Source of the DNA: Dryocola clanedunensis
GTDB taxonomy: Bacteria; Pseudomonadota; Gammaproteobacteria; Enterobacterales; Enterobacteriaceae
NCBI RefSeq assembly: GCF_025215155.1
Contig: NZ_JALHAM010000117.1
Strand: one strand, 5' to 3'
DNA length: 64,000 nt
In this document: positions 44,187 to 53,472 of the stretch, piece after piece
Layout: each line of letters opens with the position of its first letter
Numbering within the stretch: position 1 is the stretch's first letter
The notes under the pieces: model-generated
The model's database searches: none
Seen by the model: the letters and a program-made list of their open reading frames with translations, nothing else
Told to the model about the DNA's origin: nothing
Made by a program: the position numbers and the translations under genes

Positions 44187-45914
44187 TCAGGCCTGATACA
44201 CGATTTTCCCGCCCACCAGCGTGCGAATCACCTTCGTCTGGTAAACCTTCTCCACCGGCTGTTCGAACAGGTTGTTTTCCAGCACGATGGCGTCCGCCAG
44301 CTTGCCGACTTCCAGCGAGCCGATGTACTGCTCGCGGGCAATCATGTAGGCGGCGTCAATAGTCGCTGAACGCAGCGCTTCGATGAGCGTCAGATCGCGG
44401 TCGGTGTCCAGACGTGGGCCTGCCGGGTTGCCTTCGCTGTCCCAGGCGCGGCGGGTCATGCCCACCTGCAGGTTGTACCATTCGTCCAGACGGTCAATCG
44501 GCCAGTCGCTGCCGTACGCCAGGCGCGCACCGGCGTCCAGGAAACGGGCCGCTGGCTCCATGTGCTCAAAACGCGCGTCGCCCAGCATTTCGCGCTCTTC
44601 ATCAATCAGCACGCCCGGCAGTCCGCCCCACTGGTAGGAGAGCACCGCCGTCGCGCCCAGCTTCGCGAAACGATCGTACTGATGCGGCGCAACCAGCTCG
44701 TTGTGCGCAAGGCCGGGACGAACGTCTTTGCCCGGATAGGCGGCTCGCATCTTCTCTACCGCGTTCAGAACCATCTCGATTGCGCCATCGGCAACGGTGT
44801 GGGTATGCGGGTGAATGCCAGCGCGGCCACATTCCACCATCAGGGCTTCGAGCACCGGCGCGGTGAAATAGAGATCGCCGTAACGCTCGCTCGGCTGCCA
44901 GTCCGGCGCAACGTGCGTGCCACGGTTTTCACGATAAGGTTCCAACAGCGAGGCGGTCATGGTCGGTGGCTGAAGCACGCCGTCCACAAAGAATTTTACG
45001 TGCGTGGTGCCGAAGCCCGGCGCTGGCGTCCACTCGGCATCGTTCCAGGCGCGGTTAAACTCGGCGATTTCGTCGATGGCGCGTGCGGCATCCTGCGGGC
45101 CATCAACGCTGTCCGGCGTCACTTCTTTGGCGCCCAGCATCCGCACTGTCAGCTCGCCACGGTCGCGCAGGACGGCGAAAGCCTCCAGCTGCTCTGCAAA
45201 TACGCGGGTATCCATTACCGTCGTCACGCCCTGCTCGTTCAGTACCTGCTGGACGTGAGTGGCGATCTGTACGTTTTGTTCCGGCGTGCCGGATGGGATG
45301 CTGTCAAAGGCGCGCATGGCTGGCGCATCTTCCAGAATACCGGTCAGGCGGCCTGCTTCGTCGCGGGCAATTTTACCGTCCGCAGGGATCGGTGTGTTTT
45401 CATCGATGCTCAACATTTCCAGCGCGCGGCTGTTGGCGGCCAGAGTGTGGCAGTCGTTGGAGAACAGCGCCACCGGGCGCCTGGTGTTCAGGGAGTCCAG
45501 CGCTTCGCGGCTCATATCCGCCCCGACCGGCGTCATTGCCTGACGCTGCCACGCGCGCACAGTCAGCCAGTCATTTTCGCCGTTGAACGGGTCGTTATCG
45601 ATGTGCTTCTGGATTATCGCCAGCGTCTCTTCCACAGAGAGTGCCGCGTAGTTCAGGTTGCAGCCGCGCAGCTGCTTACCGCCCCAGAACGGGTGCATGT
45701 GGCTGTCGATGATCCCCGGCAGCATCACTTTCCCCTGCAGGTCGATAACCTCGGTTTCCGGCCTGGCAAGGCGCATAACCTCTTCATCGCTGCCCACGGC
45801 AACGATATAACCTTCACCAATCGCGATGGCCTGACAGAAGGTGTCCTGCTCATCAGCGGTATAGATCGTGCCGTTATGGTAAACGACATCAATAGCTTGG
45901 GTGTTTACAGTCAT
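44187..45914 (-). CDS. YtcJ/NfdA-like metal-dependent amidohydrolase
   Basis: 575 residues. Amidohydrolase fold: LPGIIDSHMHPFWGGKQLRGCNL (HxH metal pair), HTHTVADGAIEMVLNAVEKM, GLAHNELVAPHQYDRFAKLG, YGSDWPIDRLDEW, and a C-terminal beta domain. Relatives hydrolyse N-substituted formamides and related amides. No signal peptide. Single gene downstream of mpl, before the permease and GNAT genes; a joint role in nitrogen scavenging is possible. Confidence 0.85.
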   Translation of the reverse strand: MTVNTQAIDVVYHNGTIYTADEQDTFCQAIAIGEGYIVAVGSDEEVMRLARPETEVIDLQGKVMLPGIIDSHMHPFWGGKQLRGCNLNYAALSVEETLAIIQKHIDNDPFNGENDWLTVRAWQRQAMTPVGADMSREALDSLNTRRPVALFSNDCHTLAANSRALEMLSIDENTPIPADGKIARDEAGRLTGILEDAPAMRAFDSIPSGTPEQNVQIATHVQQVLNEQGVTTVMDTRVFAEQLEAFAVLRDRGELTVRMLGAKEVTPDSVDGPQDAARAIDEIAEFNRAWNDAEWTPAPGFGTTHVKFFVDGVLQPPTMTASLLEPYRENRGTHVAPDWQPSERYGDLYFTAPVLEALMVECGRAGIHPHTHTVADGAIEMVLNAVEKMRAAYPGKDVRPGLAHNELVAPHQYDRFAKLGATAVLSYQWGGLPGVLIDEEREMLGDARFEHMEPAARFLDAGARLAYGSDWPIDRLDEWYNLQVGMTRRAWDSEGNPAGPRLDTDRDLTLIEALRSATIDAAYMIAREQYIGSLEVGKLADAIVLENNLFEQPVEKVYQTKVIRTLVGGKIVYQA

Positions 45915-45940
45915 TTTTCAGCGCTCTTTCAGCGTGGGTA

Positions 45941-45970
45941 AAAAAAATGCCAGCCGGACAGGCTGGCATG
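45941..45970 (-). terminator. Strong terminator of mpl
   Basis: ATGCCAGCC-TGTCC-GGCTGGCAT hairpin followed by eight T on the minus strand. Confidence 0.9.
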
Positions 45971-45990
45971 AATACAGGATAGTAGCTTAA

Positions 45991-47358
45991 TTACTGAGCG
46001 GCTTTTTTTGCCAGGCCGTCGAGTAATTTTTGATGGATGCCGCCGAAGCCGCCGTTGCTCATCACCAGGATGTTGTCCCCCGGCTGCGCGGTTTTGAGGA
46101 TCATCTCCACCAGCGTGTCCACGTCAGCGCTACAGTGCGCAGGCTGGATGCAGGCTTCCGCCACTTCAACCACCTGCCACGGAATGTGCGGCGGCTGCAG
46201 CAGGAACACCTCGTCAGCGCGGCCTAAAGAAGGCGCAAGGTCATCTTTGCTGTGGCCCATTTTCATGGTGTTAGAACGAGGTTCAAGCACGGCGAGAATA
46301 CGCGCGGTGCCGCCAACTTTGCCACGCAGCGCCGCTAGGGTCGCAAGGATAGCCGTTGGGTGGTGGGCGAAGTCGTCATAAACTGCAACGCCATTCTCTT
46401 CACCGCGCAGCTCCAGGCGGCGACGGGCGTTCACGAAGCTGTCCAGCGCTTTAGCTGCGTCTGCCGGGGTCACCCCCACATGACGCGCAGCGGCGATCGC
46501 CATCAGCCCGTTATGCATATTGTGTTCACCCACAAGCTGCCAGTTCACTTCGCCGACGCGCTCACCGTCGAGCAGCACTTCCCAGCGGGAGGCATCTGCA
46601 TTGAGCTTTCTCGCCAGCCACTGGCCCTGTTCGCCAACCAGCTCCTGCTCGCTCCAGCAGCCCATCGCCATGGTCTGCTTGATATTGGCGTCGTGTTCCG
46701 GCCAGATAATCTTCCCCTGCCCCGGCACGATGCGCACCAGGTGGTGGAACTGTTTCTGGATCGCTTTCAGATCGTCAAAGATATCCGCGTGATCGAACTC
46801 AAGGTTGTTGATGAGCAGCGTGCGCGGGCAGTAATGCACAAATTTGGAACGCTTGTCGAAGAACGCGCAGTCGTATTCGTCGGCTTCGATAACGAAGAAC
46901 GGGCTGTCGCCCAGGCGCGCAGAAACGTCAAAGTTCCCCGGTACGCCGCCAATCACGAAGCCAGGCTTGTAGCCGCAGGCTTCCAGAATCCATGTTGCCA
47001 TACCGGCAGTGGTGGTTTTGCCGTGTGTGCCCGCCACGGCAATAATCCAGCGGTCACGCAGGACAAAATCATGCAGCCACTGAGGGCCTGACATGTACGG
47101 GATGTTCTTCTCGAGCACGGCCTCAACACACGGATTACCGCGCGTCATGGCGTTGCCGATGATCACTAAATCTGGCTGTGGGTCCAGCTGGCTCGGGTCA
47201 TAGCCCTGAATGAGGGAGATGCCCTGCTCTTCGAGCAGCGTGCTCATTGGCGGGTAAACGTTAGCGTCTGAACCGGTGACTTCATGGCCGAGCGTACGAG
47301 CAAGCATAGCCAGTCCGCCCATAAAGGTGCCACAAATCCCTAGAATATGAATGCGCAT
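45991..47358 (-). CDS. mpl: UDP-N-acetylmuramate:L-alanyl-gamma-D-glutamyl-meso-diaminopimelate ligase
   Basis: 455 residues. Mur ligase family: IHILGICGTFMGGLAMLA at the N-terminus, P-loop VAGTHGKTTTAGM, EADEYDCAFFD and the C-terminal ligase domain with YDDFAHHPTAI. It reattaches recovered murein tripeptide to UDP-MurNAc in cell-wall recycling. Divergent from fbp across 184 bases, as in E. coli. Confidence 0.97.
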   Translation of the reverse strand: MRIHILGICGTFMGGLAMLARTLGHEVTGSDANVYPPMSTLLEEQGISLIQGYDPSQLDPQPDLVIIGNAMTRGNPCVEAVLEKNIPYMSGPQWLHDFVLRDRWIIAVAGTHGKTTTAGMATWILEACGYKPGFVIGGVPGNFDVSARLGDSPFFVIEADEYDCAFFDKRSKFVHYCPRTLLINNLEFDHADIFDDLKAIQKQFHHLVRIVPGQGKIIWPEHDANIKQTMAMGCWSEQELVGEQGQWLARKLNADASRWEVLLDGERVGEVNWQLVGEHNMHNGLMAIAAARHVGVTPADAAKALDSFVNARRRLELRGEENGVAVYDDFAHHPTAILATLAALRGKVGGTARILAVLEPRSNTMKMGHSKDDLAPSLGRADEVFLLQPPHIPWQVVEVAEACIQPAHCSADVDTLVEMILKTAQPGDNILVMSNGGFGGIHQKLLDGLAKKAAQ

Positions 47359-47542
47359 ACAAAACTATCCTTTCTCTGTTTGGCGCACATTCTACCCGCA
47401 TGTTCCGCGGGGGAGAACCGCATTTCAGGATATTCCTTAAATTGCTGGCGCGATTCACCTGAGCGCGGCTATTTGAAAGTTTGTTAAGATTGTTGCAATT
47501 GCTTTACGTCATTTACTCAACCGCAACTGCAGGGAAAGTGTT

Positions 47543-48541
47543 ATGAAAACGTTAGGTGAATTTATTGTTGAGAAGCAGCACGAGTTCTCCCACGCAACCG
47601 GCGAGCTTACTGCTTTACTGTCGGCAATAAAGCTGGGCGCTAAGATCATCCACCGCGATATCAACAAGGCCGGCCTGGTCGATATCCTGGGTGCCAGCGG
47701 TGCCGAAAACGTGCAGGGCGAGGTTCAGCAAAAACTCGATTTGTTCGCCAATGATAAACTGAAAGCCGCACTGAAGGCCCGAGGGATTGTCGCGGGGATC
47801 GCTTCCGAAGAAGAAGACGAAATTGTCGTCTTTGACGGGGCGGATCATGCTAAATATGTCGTACTGATGGACCCGCTCGACGGCTCATCTAACATTGATG
47901 TCAACGTGTCCGTTGGCACCATCTTCTCTATCTACCGCCGCATTACGCCGGTTGGCTCTCCGGTCACGATGGAGGATTTCCTCCAGCCGGGTAACAAGCA
48001 GGTGGCCGCGGGCTACGTGGTTTATGGCTCCTCCACTATGCTGGTTTATACCACCGGCTGTGGCGTTCACGCCTTTACGTACGACCCGTCGCTGGGCGTG
48101 TTCTGCCTCTCTCAGGAGCGCATGCGTTTCCCGCAGAAAGGCAACACTTACTCCATTAACGAAGGCAACTACATCCGCTTCCCGACCGGGGTGAAGAAGT
48201 ACATCAAGTTCTGCCAGGAAGAAGACAGCTCCACGCAGCGCCCCTACACCTCACGCTACATCGGTTCTCTGGTGGCGGATTTCCACCGTAACCTGCTCAA
48301 AGGCGGCATCTACCTTTACCCAAGCACCGCCAGCCACCCGGAGGGGAAGCTGCGCCTGCTGTATGAAGGTAACCCGATGGCGTTCCTTGCCGAGCAGGCG
48401 GGCGGGAAAGCGAGCGATGGCAAAGAGCGTATTCTGGATATCATCCCGGAAACCCTGCACCAGCGCCGCCCGTTCTTTGTCGGCAACGAACATATGGTTG
48501 ATGACGTAGAGCGCTTTATTCGCGAGTTCCCGGACGCGTAA
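47543..48541 (+). CDS. fbp: Fructose-1,6-bisphosphatase class I
   Basis: 332 residues, the E. coli length. Metal and substrate motifs: SEEEDE (about 94-99), DPLDGSSNIDVNVSVGTIFSIY, and NEGNYIRFP; the C-terminal KLRLLYEGNPMAFLAEQAGGKASDG is typical. Gluconeogenic hydrolysis of fructose 1,6-bisphosphate, with AMP inhibition. Ends convergent with yjfF, sharing a hairpin. Confidence 0.98.
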   Translation: MKTLGEFIVEKQHEFSHATGELTALLSAIKLGAKIIHRDINKAGLVDILGASGAENVQGEVQQKLDLFANDKLKAALKARGIVAGIASEEEDEIVVFDGADHAKYVVLMDPLDGSSNIDVNVSVGTIFSIYRRITPVGSPVTMEDFLQPGNKQVAAGYVVYGSSTMLVYTTGCGVHAFTYDPSLGVFCLSQERMRFPQKGNTYSINEGNYIRFPTGVKKYIKFCQEEDSSTQRPYTSRYIGSLVADFHRNLLKGGIYLYPSTASHPEGKLRLLYEGNPMAFLAEQAGGKASDGKERILDIIPETLHQRRPFFVGNEHMVDDVERFIREFPDA

Positions 48542-48554
48542 ATCTTCCTGCTTT

Positions 48555-48581
48555 CGGCGGATGAGGTCCCCTCATCCGCCG
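48555..48581. terminator. Shared hairpin between fbp and yjfF
   Basis: 11-bp stem CGGCGGATGAG / CTCATCCGCCG with loop GTCCC. It overlaps the last codons of yjfF. Likely ends fbp transcription and forms the yjfF 3' end. Confidence 0.7.
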
Positions 48582-49567
48582 TTCACGCTCACGCGTTTGA
48601 CTGGCGAACTCTGGCGGTTCTCCCACAGCACCGTCAAACCACGCTGCAAGGCTATGAAGATAAATAACAAAATCCCGATGGCGATCTTCGTCCACCACGA
48701 ACTGAGCGTACCGTCGAAGTTAATGTAAGTCTGTATAAGCCCCTGAATCGCCACGCCGAACAGCGTACCCAGCACGGTGCCCACCCCGCCGCTCAGCAGC
48801 GTACCGCCGATAACCACTGAGGCAATAGCGTCCAGCTCAACGCCCATCCCTGCCAGCGCATAGCCTGCCGAGGTATAAACGGAAAAGACAATACCAGCCA
48901 GCGTCGCCAGCCCGGTTGACAGCATATAAATACGCACGGTCGTGCTGCGCGTGGAGATGCCCATCAGATTCGCAGAAATAGCGCTGCCGCCAATCGCGTA
49001 GACCTGATTACCGAAACGAGTGCGGTGGGCGAGGAAAATACCCATCACCACCACCGCCAGCATCAGCAGCCCCATCGCGCTTAAGCGTCCGCCGCCGGGT
49101 ATGCGCCACGCAAGGCTTGAGAGCGTGTCGTAGATCGGGTGGTTAATGGGGATCGACTCTTCGGAGACCAGATAGCTGACCCCGCGCAGGAAGAACATCC
49201 CGGCAAGCGTAATGATAAACGCCGGAATTTTCAGCGCGTCTATAAGCAGGCCCATAAATGCGCCAAACGCGCAGCCCATTAACAGCACCAGCGGGAAGGC
49301 CACCAGCGGCGACAGCCCCCAGAAACCTATCGCTTTGGCGAGAAACACGCCGGTGAAGGCAATCACAGACCCTACGGACAAATCGATGCCCCCGGACAGG
49401 ATCACAAAGGTCATGCCGACGGCGATAATCCCCAGAAAGGCGTTGTCGGTCAGAATGTTGCAAATCACCCTGGTGGAGGCGAAGCCGGGAAACTGCGTCA
49501 GGCAGTACAGATAGCCCAGCACAAACACCGCCAGGGTTATCATCAGCGGCAGGTTACGTTTGATCAT
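48572..49567 (-). CDS. yjfF: Galactofuranose ABC transporter permease YjfF
   Basis: 331 residues from the ATG at 49567; nine codons upstream are in frame but lie inside the ytfT end. BPD_transp_2 family: VGMTFVILSGGIDLSVGSVIAFTGV, YAIGGSAISANLMGI and ELDAIASVVIGGTLLSGGVGTVLGTLFG. Inner-membrane partner of YtfT in YtfQRT-YjfF. Overlaps ytfT by 14 bases. The last gene of the operon. Confidence 0.95.
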   Translation of the reverse strand: MIKRNLPLMITLAVFVLGYLYCLTQFPGFASTRVICNILTDNAFLGIIAVGMTFVILSGGIDLSVGSVIAFTGVFLAKAIGFWGLSPLVAFPLVLLMGCAFGAFMGLLIDALKIPAFIITLAGMFFLRGVSYLVSEESIPINHPIYDTLSSLAWRIPGGGRLSAMGLLMLAVVVMGIFLAHRTRFGNQVYAIGGSAISANLMGISTRSTTVRIYMLSTGLATLAGIVFSVYTSAGYALAGMGVELDAIASVVIGGTLLSGGVGTVLGTLFGVAIQGLIQTYINFDGTLSSWWTKIAIGILLFIFIALQRGLTVLWENRQSSPVKRVSVNGG

Positions 49568-50582
49568 GGCGGCGAAGTCCTTTGAGCAGAGCAATAAAAC
49601 GCGGCGACTGCACGATCAGCACGCACATCACCACCACGGCTTTCACAACCTGGTTCAGCTCAGGCTGGAAGCCGGAGAGCAGAATGCCGGTGTTCATGCC
49701 CTGGATAATCAGCGCGCCGACGACCGACAGCGCGATATTAAAGCGCCCGCCCATCAGCGAACCGCCGCCAATCACCACCGCCAGAATGGCGTCCAGCTCC
49801 AGCCACAGCCCGGCGTTGTTGGCGTCGGCACCGCGAATATCCGCCGTCACGATAATCCCGGCAATCGCCGCGCACAGGCCGCTCAGCATATAGGTGAGCA
49901 TCACCACCAGGCGCGTGTTAACCCCGGCGTTTTTTGCGGCGCGGATGTTAATCCCCACCGACTCGATGAACAGCCCCAGCGCCGTTTTGCGGGTAAACAG
50001 CCAGAAGACGATTAGCGTGGCGATGGCGATAATCACCGGCGTCGGGAAGTAAAAAATAGAGCCGCTGCCGAGAAACGACAGGCTGGGTGAGTCAAAAGTG
50101 ACGATCTGCCCGGTGGTAATCAGCTGGGCAACGCCGCGTCCGGCCACCATCAGGATCAGCGTGGCAACAAACGGCTGGATCTTAAGAATGGCGACCAGAA
50201 TACCGTTCCACAATCCCGCCAGCACCCCAACGCCCAGCGAGGCCAGCAGGACAACAGGCAGGCTATGTCCCGCAACGGTGAGCGTGGCGGCGGTCGCCCC
50301 GGCAATCGCCATCACTGCGCCGACGGACAAATCAATGCCGCCGGTGGCAATCACCAGCGTCATGCCAATCGCCAGCAGCGCCACGGGAGCCGCGCGGTTC
50401 AGAATATCTATCGGGCTGCCGAACAGCCGTCCGTCCTGCACGACGATATTAAAGAAATGGTTGGCAACCATGCTGTCGACCAGCAGCACCAGCACCAGCG
50501 CGACAATCTGCGGAATACCTGGCGGCCAGCGGAAGCTGCGCTTCGGCTTCTGCGCTTCCGTTTGCGGCAGTGAACGAGACAT
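49554..50582 (-). CDS. ytfT: Galactofuranose ABC transporter permease YtfT
   Basis: 342 residues from the ATG at 50582 (GAGGAG 9 bases upstream; a GTG stands one codon before). Motifs IGMTLVIATGGIDLSVGAVMAIAGA and LELDAILAVVIGGGSLMGGRFN. Forms the membrane channel with YjfF. Ten bases after ytfR. Confidence 0.95.
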   Translation of the reverse strand: MSRSLPQTEAQKPKRSFRWPPGIPQIVALVLVLLVDSMVANHFFNIVVQDGRLFGSPIDILNRAAPVALLAIGMTLVIATGGIDLSVGAVMAIAGATAATLTVAGHSLPVVLLASLGVGVLAGLWNGILVAILKIQPFVATLILMVAGRGVAQLITTGQIVTFDSPSLSFLGSGSIFYFPTPVIIAIATLIVFWLFTRKTALGLFIESVGINIRAAKNAGVNTRLVVMLTYMLSGLCAAIAGIIVTADIRGADANNAGLWLELDAILAVVIGGGSLMGGRFNIALSVVGALIIQGMNTGILLSGFQPELNQVVKAVVVMCVLIVQSPRFIALLKGLRRHDQT

Positions 50583-50595
50583 CACGATTTACTCC

Positions 50596-52095
50596 TCATG
50601 CCGCAATGGCATTCATAATGGCCGAGACGGACAGCGCTTCGAGCGGGATCTCCGCCACCTGCTGTCTGTCACGCATGATCACCACGCGATCCGCGTAGCC
50701 CACCAGCTCCTCAAGCTCCGAGGAGATGACCAGCAGCGCCAGCCCATCGGCACACAGCGTTTCGATCAGGCGGATGATTTCGGCGTGCGCGCCCACGTCG
50801 ATGCCGCGCGTGGGCTCATCGAGGATCAGGAACTGCGGTTTAGTCAGCAGCCAGCGCGAAAGCAGAACTTTTTGCTGGTTGCCGCCTGAGAGAAATTCAA
50901 TGGGCTGCTCGGCGCTCGGGGTGCGGATGCCAAGCTGGCGAATAAAGCGCTCCGCTATCTGATTCTGTTCCCGGCGAGGAATGGGACGCAGCCAGCCGCG
51001 CTGGGCCTGAAGCGCCAGAATAATATTTTCACGCACCGAGGCGGCGGCAATAATCCCGTCCGTTTTGCGATCTTCAGGGCAGAAGCCGATGCCGAGGCTG
51101 GAGGCCTTATGTGGCGAACGCAGCGTCTGCGGCTTGCCTTTGATCCACGCATTGCCGCTATCGGCAGGTTTGATACCGAAGATCACCTCCGCGGTTTCCG
51201 TACGGCCCGATCCCAGCAGCCCGGCAAGCCCTACGATCTCCCCTGGGCGCACCTCGAGATCGAACGGGTTGATCACCCCTTTCTTGCCGAATTCTTTAAA
51301 TGCGGCAACGGGTTTTTCGCTGAGCAGCGTCCGCCCGGCGCGCTGAAGCGCAGTGGTTTCCAGCTCGCGACCCAGCATCATTTTCACCAAATCGATCTGC
51401 GGCAGATCTTTTGTGTCGCGAGTGCCGACAAACGCGCCGTTGCGCAGCACGGTGATCCTGTCGGTGACTTCATAAACCTGATCGAGGAAGTGGGTAACGA
51501 AGATCAGGCTGACGCCCTGATCCCGAAGCTGGCGCATCAGGGTAAACAGCATCTCCACTTCTTTGGTGTCGAGGCTGGCGGTGGGCTCATCGAGGATCAG
51601 CACTTTGGCGGAAAGATCGATGGCACGGCAGATGGCGACTATCTGCTGCATCGCCACGGAGTAGCGGTTAAGCGGTTCGGCGACGTCCAGCGAGAAGCCG
51701 TAAGACGCCATAAGCCGGGTGGCGCGCTTCTCCATCTCTTTGCGCCTGAGCAGCCCGAAACGGCGCGGCTCACGGCCAATAAACAGGTTATCCGCAACGG
51801 ACATATTGGGCAGGAGGTTAACTTCCTGGTAGACGGTGCCAATGCCAAGCTGCTGGGCATGGGCGGTATTTTTCGGCGAGATGAGCTCGCCTTCAAGGTA
51901 GATACTGCCGCTGTCGCGCTGGTAAACCCCGGTCAGCGCTTTGATCAGCGTCGATTTCCCGGCGCCGTTTTCCCCCAGCAGCGCCATGATTTCCCCGCGT
52001 CGCAGGCTGAAATCGACTTTGTCGAGGGCCTTCACCCCCGGGAAATGTTTGCTTAGCCCTTCCGTGCGCAGAATTTCCTGATTGTTTGTATTCAT
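50596..52095 (-). CDS. ytfR: Galactofuranose ABC transporter ATP-binding protein YtfR
   Basis: 499 residues with two fused ATPase domains. First domain: Walker A GENGAGKST, Walker B LILDEPTAS. Second domain: degenerate Walker A GLLGSGRTE, signature LSGGNQQK and LDEPTRG. The ATG at 52095 follows AGGAG with 7-base spacing. Drives uptake of galactofuranose bound by YtfQ. Confidence 0.95.
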   Translation of the reverse strand: MNTNNQEILRTEGLSKHFPGVKALDKVDFSLRRGEIMALLGENGAGKSTLIKALTGVYQRDSGSIYLEGELISPKNTAHAQQLGIGTVYQEVNLLPNMSVADNLFIGREPRRFGLLRRKEMEKRATRLMASYGFSLDVAEPLNRYSVAMQQIVAICRAIDLSAKVLILDEPTASLDTKEVEMLFTLMRQLRDQGVSLIFVTHFLDQVYEVTDRITVLRNGAFVGTRDTKDLPQIDLVKMMLGRELETTALQRAGRTLLSEKPVAAFKEFGKKGVINPFDLEVRPGEIVGLAGLLGSGRTETAEVIFGIKPADSGNAWIKGKPQTLRSPHKASSLGIGFCPEDRKTDGIIAAASVRENIILALQAQRGWLRPIPRREQNQIAERFIRQLGIRTPSAEQPIEFLSGGNQQKVLLSRWLLTKPQFLILDEPTRGIDVGAHAEIIRLIETLCADGLALLVISSELEELVGYADRVVIMRDRQQVAEIPLEALSVSAIMNAIAA

Positions 52096-52126
52096 CACCG
52101 CACTCCTGGCGAAAGCCGCTCACTTC

Positions 52127-52202
52127 GTAGGGTAGATAAGCCCAGCGCCATCCACGCTGCCATCCGCTGAATGGCGGATGACGCTACGCTTATCCGCCCT
52201 AC
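52127..52202. repeat. REP-type palindromic repeat pair between ytfQ and ytfR
   Basis: GTAGGGTAGATAAGCCCAGCGCCATCCACG, then GAATGGCGGATGACGCTACGCTTATCCGCCCTAC. REPs after a binding-protein gene commonly protect its mRNA, giving more YtfQ than YtfR, T or YjfF. Confidence 0.8.
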
Positions 52203-52220
52203 AAAAGAAAATGCTGCCCG

Positions 52221-53177
52221 TTAGTAGCCCATCGATTTCTTCTTCTCAAGCTCTTCTTTCGCGGTATCCGGCAGGTAGAGCGTGGATTTGGTCACGGTGA
52301 CTTTTTCCGGCATGGTGCCGTCTTTCTTGAATTTCTCTAACGCGTCGAACGCCGGGCCTGCCATGTTCGGCGTCAGCTCTACGCTGGCGTTCGCTTCGCC
52401 GTCGATCATCGCTTTGTAGATATCCGGCACGCCGTCAATGGAGCCGGTCAGGATATCTTTGCCCGGCTTCAGGCCCGCTTCTTTAATGGCCTGGATGGCA
52501 CCGATCGCCATGTCGTCGTTGTGCGCGTAAACCATGCAGATGTTCTTGCCGTTGTTCTCAGCCTTGATGAAGCTCTCCATCACTTCTTTGCCCTTGCTGC
52601 GGGTGAAGTCGCCGGACTGGGAGCGGACAATTTTCACGTTGGAGGCTTTAGAGATAGCGTCCGCGAAGCCTTTTTTACGGTCGATGGCCACGCTTGCGCC
52701 CACGGTGCCCTGCAGTTCAACCACGTTACACTGCTTGCCGTTCAGCTCTTTGAGCAGCCATTCGCCAATCAGCTGGCCTTCCAGCACGTTGTTGGCGGTG
52801 ACCACCGTCATATATAAGGATTTGTCTTTAACGTCGATGTTACGGTCCAGCAGGAAGACCGGAATGTTGGCTTCTTTGGCTTCCTGTAATACCGGTTCCC
52901 AGCCCGTGGCGACGATTGGCGCAATGAAGATAGCGTCCACGCCCTGGGCGATAAACGACCGTACGGCTTTAATCTGGTTTTCCTGTTTTTGCTGGCCGTC
53001 GGCGATTTTCAGCGTAATGCCGCGTTTCTGGGCTTCGCTTTTCGCCACGGAGGTTTCTGCCGCGCGCCAGCCGGATTCAGAGCCTACCTGCGAAAATCCA
53101 ACCGTTAAGGGAGCAGCAACTGCCATAGACGACATTGCTGCGGTTACTGCAGAGACCAAAAGTAAGCGCTTCCACAT
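52221..53177 (-). CDS. ytfQ: Periplasmic galactofuranose-binding protein
   Basis: 318 residues, as in E. coli, from the ATG at 53177; the open frame continues 19 codons upstream without support. Signal peptide cut near AVAAP. Peripla_BP type 1 fold: VGFSQVGSESGWRAAET, FIAPIVATGWEPVLQEAKE, LDRNIDV and AHNDDMAIGAIQAIKEAG. Delivers galactofuranose to YtfRT-YjfF. Confidence 0.96.
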   Translation of the reverse strand: MWKRLLLVSAVTAAMSSMAVAAPLTVGFSQVGSESGWRAAETSVAKSEAQKRGITLKIADGQQKQENQIKAVRSFIAQGVDAIFIAPIVATGWEPVLQEAKEANIPVFLLDRNIDVKDKSLYMTVVTANNVLEGQLIGEWLLKELNGKQCNVVELQGTVGASVAIDRKKGFADAISKASNVKIVRSQSGDFTRSKGKEVMESFIKAENNGKNICMVYAHNDDMAIGAIQAIKEAGLKPGKDILTGSIDGVPDIYKAMIDGEANASVELTPNMAGPAFDALEKFKKDGTMPEKVTVTKSTLYLPDTAKEELEKKKSMGY

Positions 53178-53404
53178 AGGGGCATCCTCGTAGGGTTTAT
53201 TGTTGGGTAAAAAATGGCCTGTGCGGAAAAGCATAGTCGACGCCCTGGTTAACAGAATGAGTTACATCACAATTCCAAAAAGATCCGCCCCACCTTGTAA
53301 ACGCTTACACAAAAGCATGAAAAAAACGGCTGCGTTTATGGATATATCCGTTGCCGGAGTGCTCTGAAAAGCAGTTGAGTAAAAGCGGGCGGGTAAAAGA
53401 GGCG

Positions 53405-53432
53405 AAGACATTTATACGCAGTTGGCTATAAT
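53405..53432 (+). promoter_or_regulatory. ppa promoter
   Basis: -35-like AAGACA (53405-53410), 16-base spacer, perfect -10 TATAAT (53427-53432), about 40 bases before the ppa ATG. Confidence 0.7.
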
Positions 53433-53472
53433 ACCGGGCACTTGAATGTCCCCCAGTTTAAAGGAAACCGAC

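Noticed and set aside
14741..52202. CRISPR-like reading of the repeated palindromes
   Set aside because: Units are scattered intergenic inverted pairs without regular spacers or nearby cas genes; they are REP elements.
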